Positions 62,501 through 64,000 of a stretch of 64,000 nucleotides of DNA are shown here, piece after piece. Under the pieces are notes generated by a model. That model saw nothing but the letters and a program-made list of their open reading frames with translations. It had not been told where the DNA came from and did no database searches. Source of the DNA: Vespula vulgaris (lineage: Eukaryota > Arthropoda > Insecta > Hymenoptera > Vespidae); the NCBI RefSeq assembly GCF_905475345.1, contig NC_066608.1, forward strand, positions 3,217,501 through 3,281,500, given 5' to 3'. The stretch's first letter is position 1. Every line of letters starts with the position of its first letter. Made by a program: the position numbers and the translations under genes.

Positions 62501-64000
62501 AAATTATATAATTTTTTCATTATGAAATTTAGTAAGAAACTACAAAAGTATTACGTACATACATTGTACTATATACTCACGTATTACGCACATACACTGT
62601 ATTATAAATTCTATTAAATTTATTATTATAATTTAATTTTGTAATAACACATACATTTGAGGATTCAATTTTTCTAATTTGAGGACTAATTTTTCAAAAT
62701 AGTAATCTATCCATAGATTTATGAACAATCGAAAATGATGAACAAAAATGGGGTTGAGTTTTTTGAAATGAAATGAAAAAATCTCAAGAATTCGAATTTG
62801 TACATACTAAATGAATTTACTGTTTGTAACATAGATGAGGAAAATCGATCGAAGTCATCGATAGGCTCTAAGTTATAATGGATACTCGAACGACGCTAAC
62901 TCGAACACTAAATATGCAGTCAAATGCCATTGCCATTCGTAGAACGTAGCTTGTGTGCGACGATATCGCGACTCGACGGCAGACTTCGAAGCCTGCCAAC
63001 GATGGACTAAATGAATTATGCAGGTCATTCGATGGATTATGATGCTCGAAGGATGAACGTTCTGACGCGCATTTACTACTGACTTATTGGCCGAAGGATA
63101 TATTGAGCCGACATGCATGAGAATATCGACGCGAATCATGCCGTGATTTGAACGGTGCATTGATTAATTAGCTTTTGGTTAAGCATGATACGAATCTGTC
63201 TATCAAGATTTTATTAAAGGATACTTATTAATTGGAAGGTTGACAGGTTGATACTCGTCCAATTAAAAAAATCTAGCATTATTATTAGTTTAGATATCAT
63301 AATTTAACATATTGATTTTCATGCTTATGAATCATAAAATTTGTATTATTATGAACGTGAGGGTTATTCATAGCTTGTGTTTATTTTTTTAATGAAAGTG
63401 AAATGCGCTCATTTGCTCTTGATAGTCTGTTATTTAATTATAATATTAAATTTTCAGTATAAAAATTGAACAGAATTATATAAAAAAAGTAATGACATAT
63501 GGTAAAGACTGTCTATGGTCAATCTTATTTTCGTCTATACCGTTTCAATACAATTTATCGGAATATATAATTTTTATTAAATGTAATTCGTTAACTTTGG
63601 GATTGAGGAGCGAAGGCGAATTGAACTGATCATTAATATCTACAATTCCAAATAATAATTTACATCGTACATTATAAATACATACCTAAATGAAACTCTT
63701 CTATATTCATGAATCCATAATTTTAATATTATCAATTATCGATTAAAATACTTTTTACTTTACCCTGCTATTCGTATTATTAAAAATAATATCATAAGTC
63801 GATGGCAATTGATTTACAATTATTAATTTTTACAAAATTTATTACAAATGAGCGATGAGTTAAACGTTGTTCTTTTACATGTAATTAAAAATATCGATAA
63901 GAATTTCCTTTCGAAGATATTAGCAGACTACTTTTGCATAAAGTTTTGGGTTTTTTTTTTCAATAGTGTGAAGCAGGTGATTCTAAAAGATCTTAGTAGC
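62501..64000. other. No gene seen: AT-rich right edge
   Basis: Unique AT-rich sequence with a GC-richer patch at 62870-63170 that is open on the minus strand for 95 codons. That frame has ordinary composition and no recognised similarity. Confidence 0.6.

Overview
The window is from an animal nuclear genome, most likely an insect and probably a hymenopteran (wasp, bee or ant). It is AT-rich, CpG is not depleted (GATCGATC-type and TCGA-rich stretches recur), it is full of long GA/CT, GATA, GTAT, AT and trinucleotide microsatellites, and there are no dense gene arrays. The order is inferred from style and composition; one coding exon supports the insect assignment.

The one gene I can support is on the minus strand. 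A 34-codon first coding exon (31808-31909) begins MDILPSGNIFRELQ and ends SLEDHWQQ, directly followed by a consensus splice donor. This is the conserved N-terminus of the KLF6/KLF7 family of Kruppel-like zinc-finger transcription factors, called luna in Drosophila. No second exon or C2H2 zinc-finger exon is recognisable at lower coordinates, so positions 1-31807 are read as part of a first intron longer than 31.8 kb. Positions 31910 to about 34080 hold the 5' leader and promoter region, with two candidate core promoters: an Inr/MTE/DPE-like one in a CpG-rich block near 33916 and a TATA-like/Inr one near 32251. Positions 34080-64000 are upstream flank with no gene I can recognise.

The rest is repeat and possible regulatory sequence. 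Four short non-autonomous DNA elements with terminal inverted repeats are visible: 4913-5583, 19886-20490, 21674-21939 and 50736-51040, the last pogo/Tigger-like with a TA duplication. There are several local tandem duplications of unique sequence: three copies of about 290 bp at 16079-16927, three of about 240 bp at 34391-35045, two of 88 bp at 21432-21607, two of 175 bp at 62185-62500, and more diverged sets at 13550-14300 and 42200-42775. Non-repetitive, GC-richer islands carry clustered transcription-factor-like motifs: SOX at 26517-26615, FTZ-F1 and Forkhead at 31020-31200, CpG/E-box at 12830-13110, GATA at 57659-57788, and a paired CAGGTG at 61930-61942. They are candidate enhancers of the gene.

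Most long open frames are translations of microsatellites (Ser/Leu, Arg/Glu, Ile/Tyr or Asn runs), and several begin at non-ATG codons; they are not annotated as genes. I found no rRNA, tRNA, CRISPR array, viral gene or novel multi-gene system. The biological content is the regulatory landscape around one transcription-factor gene.
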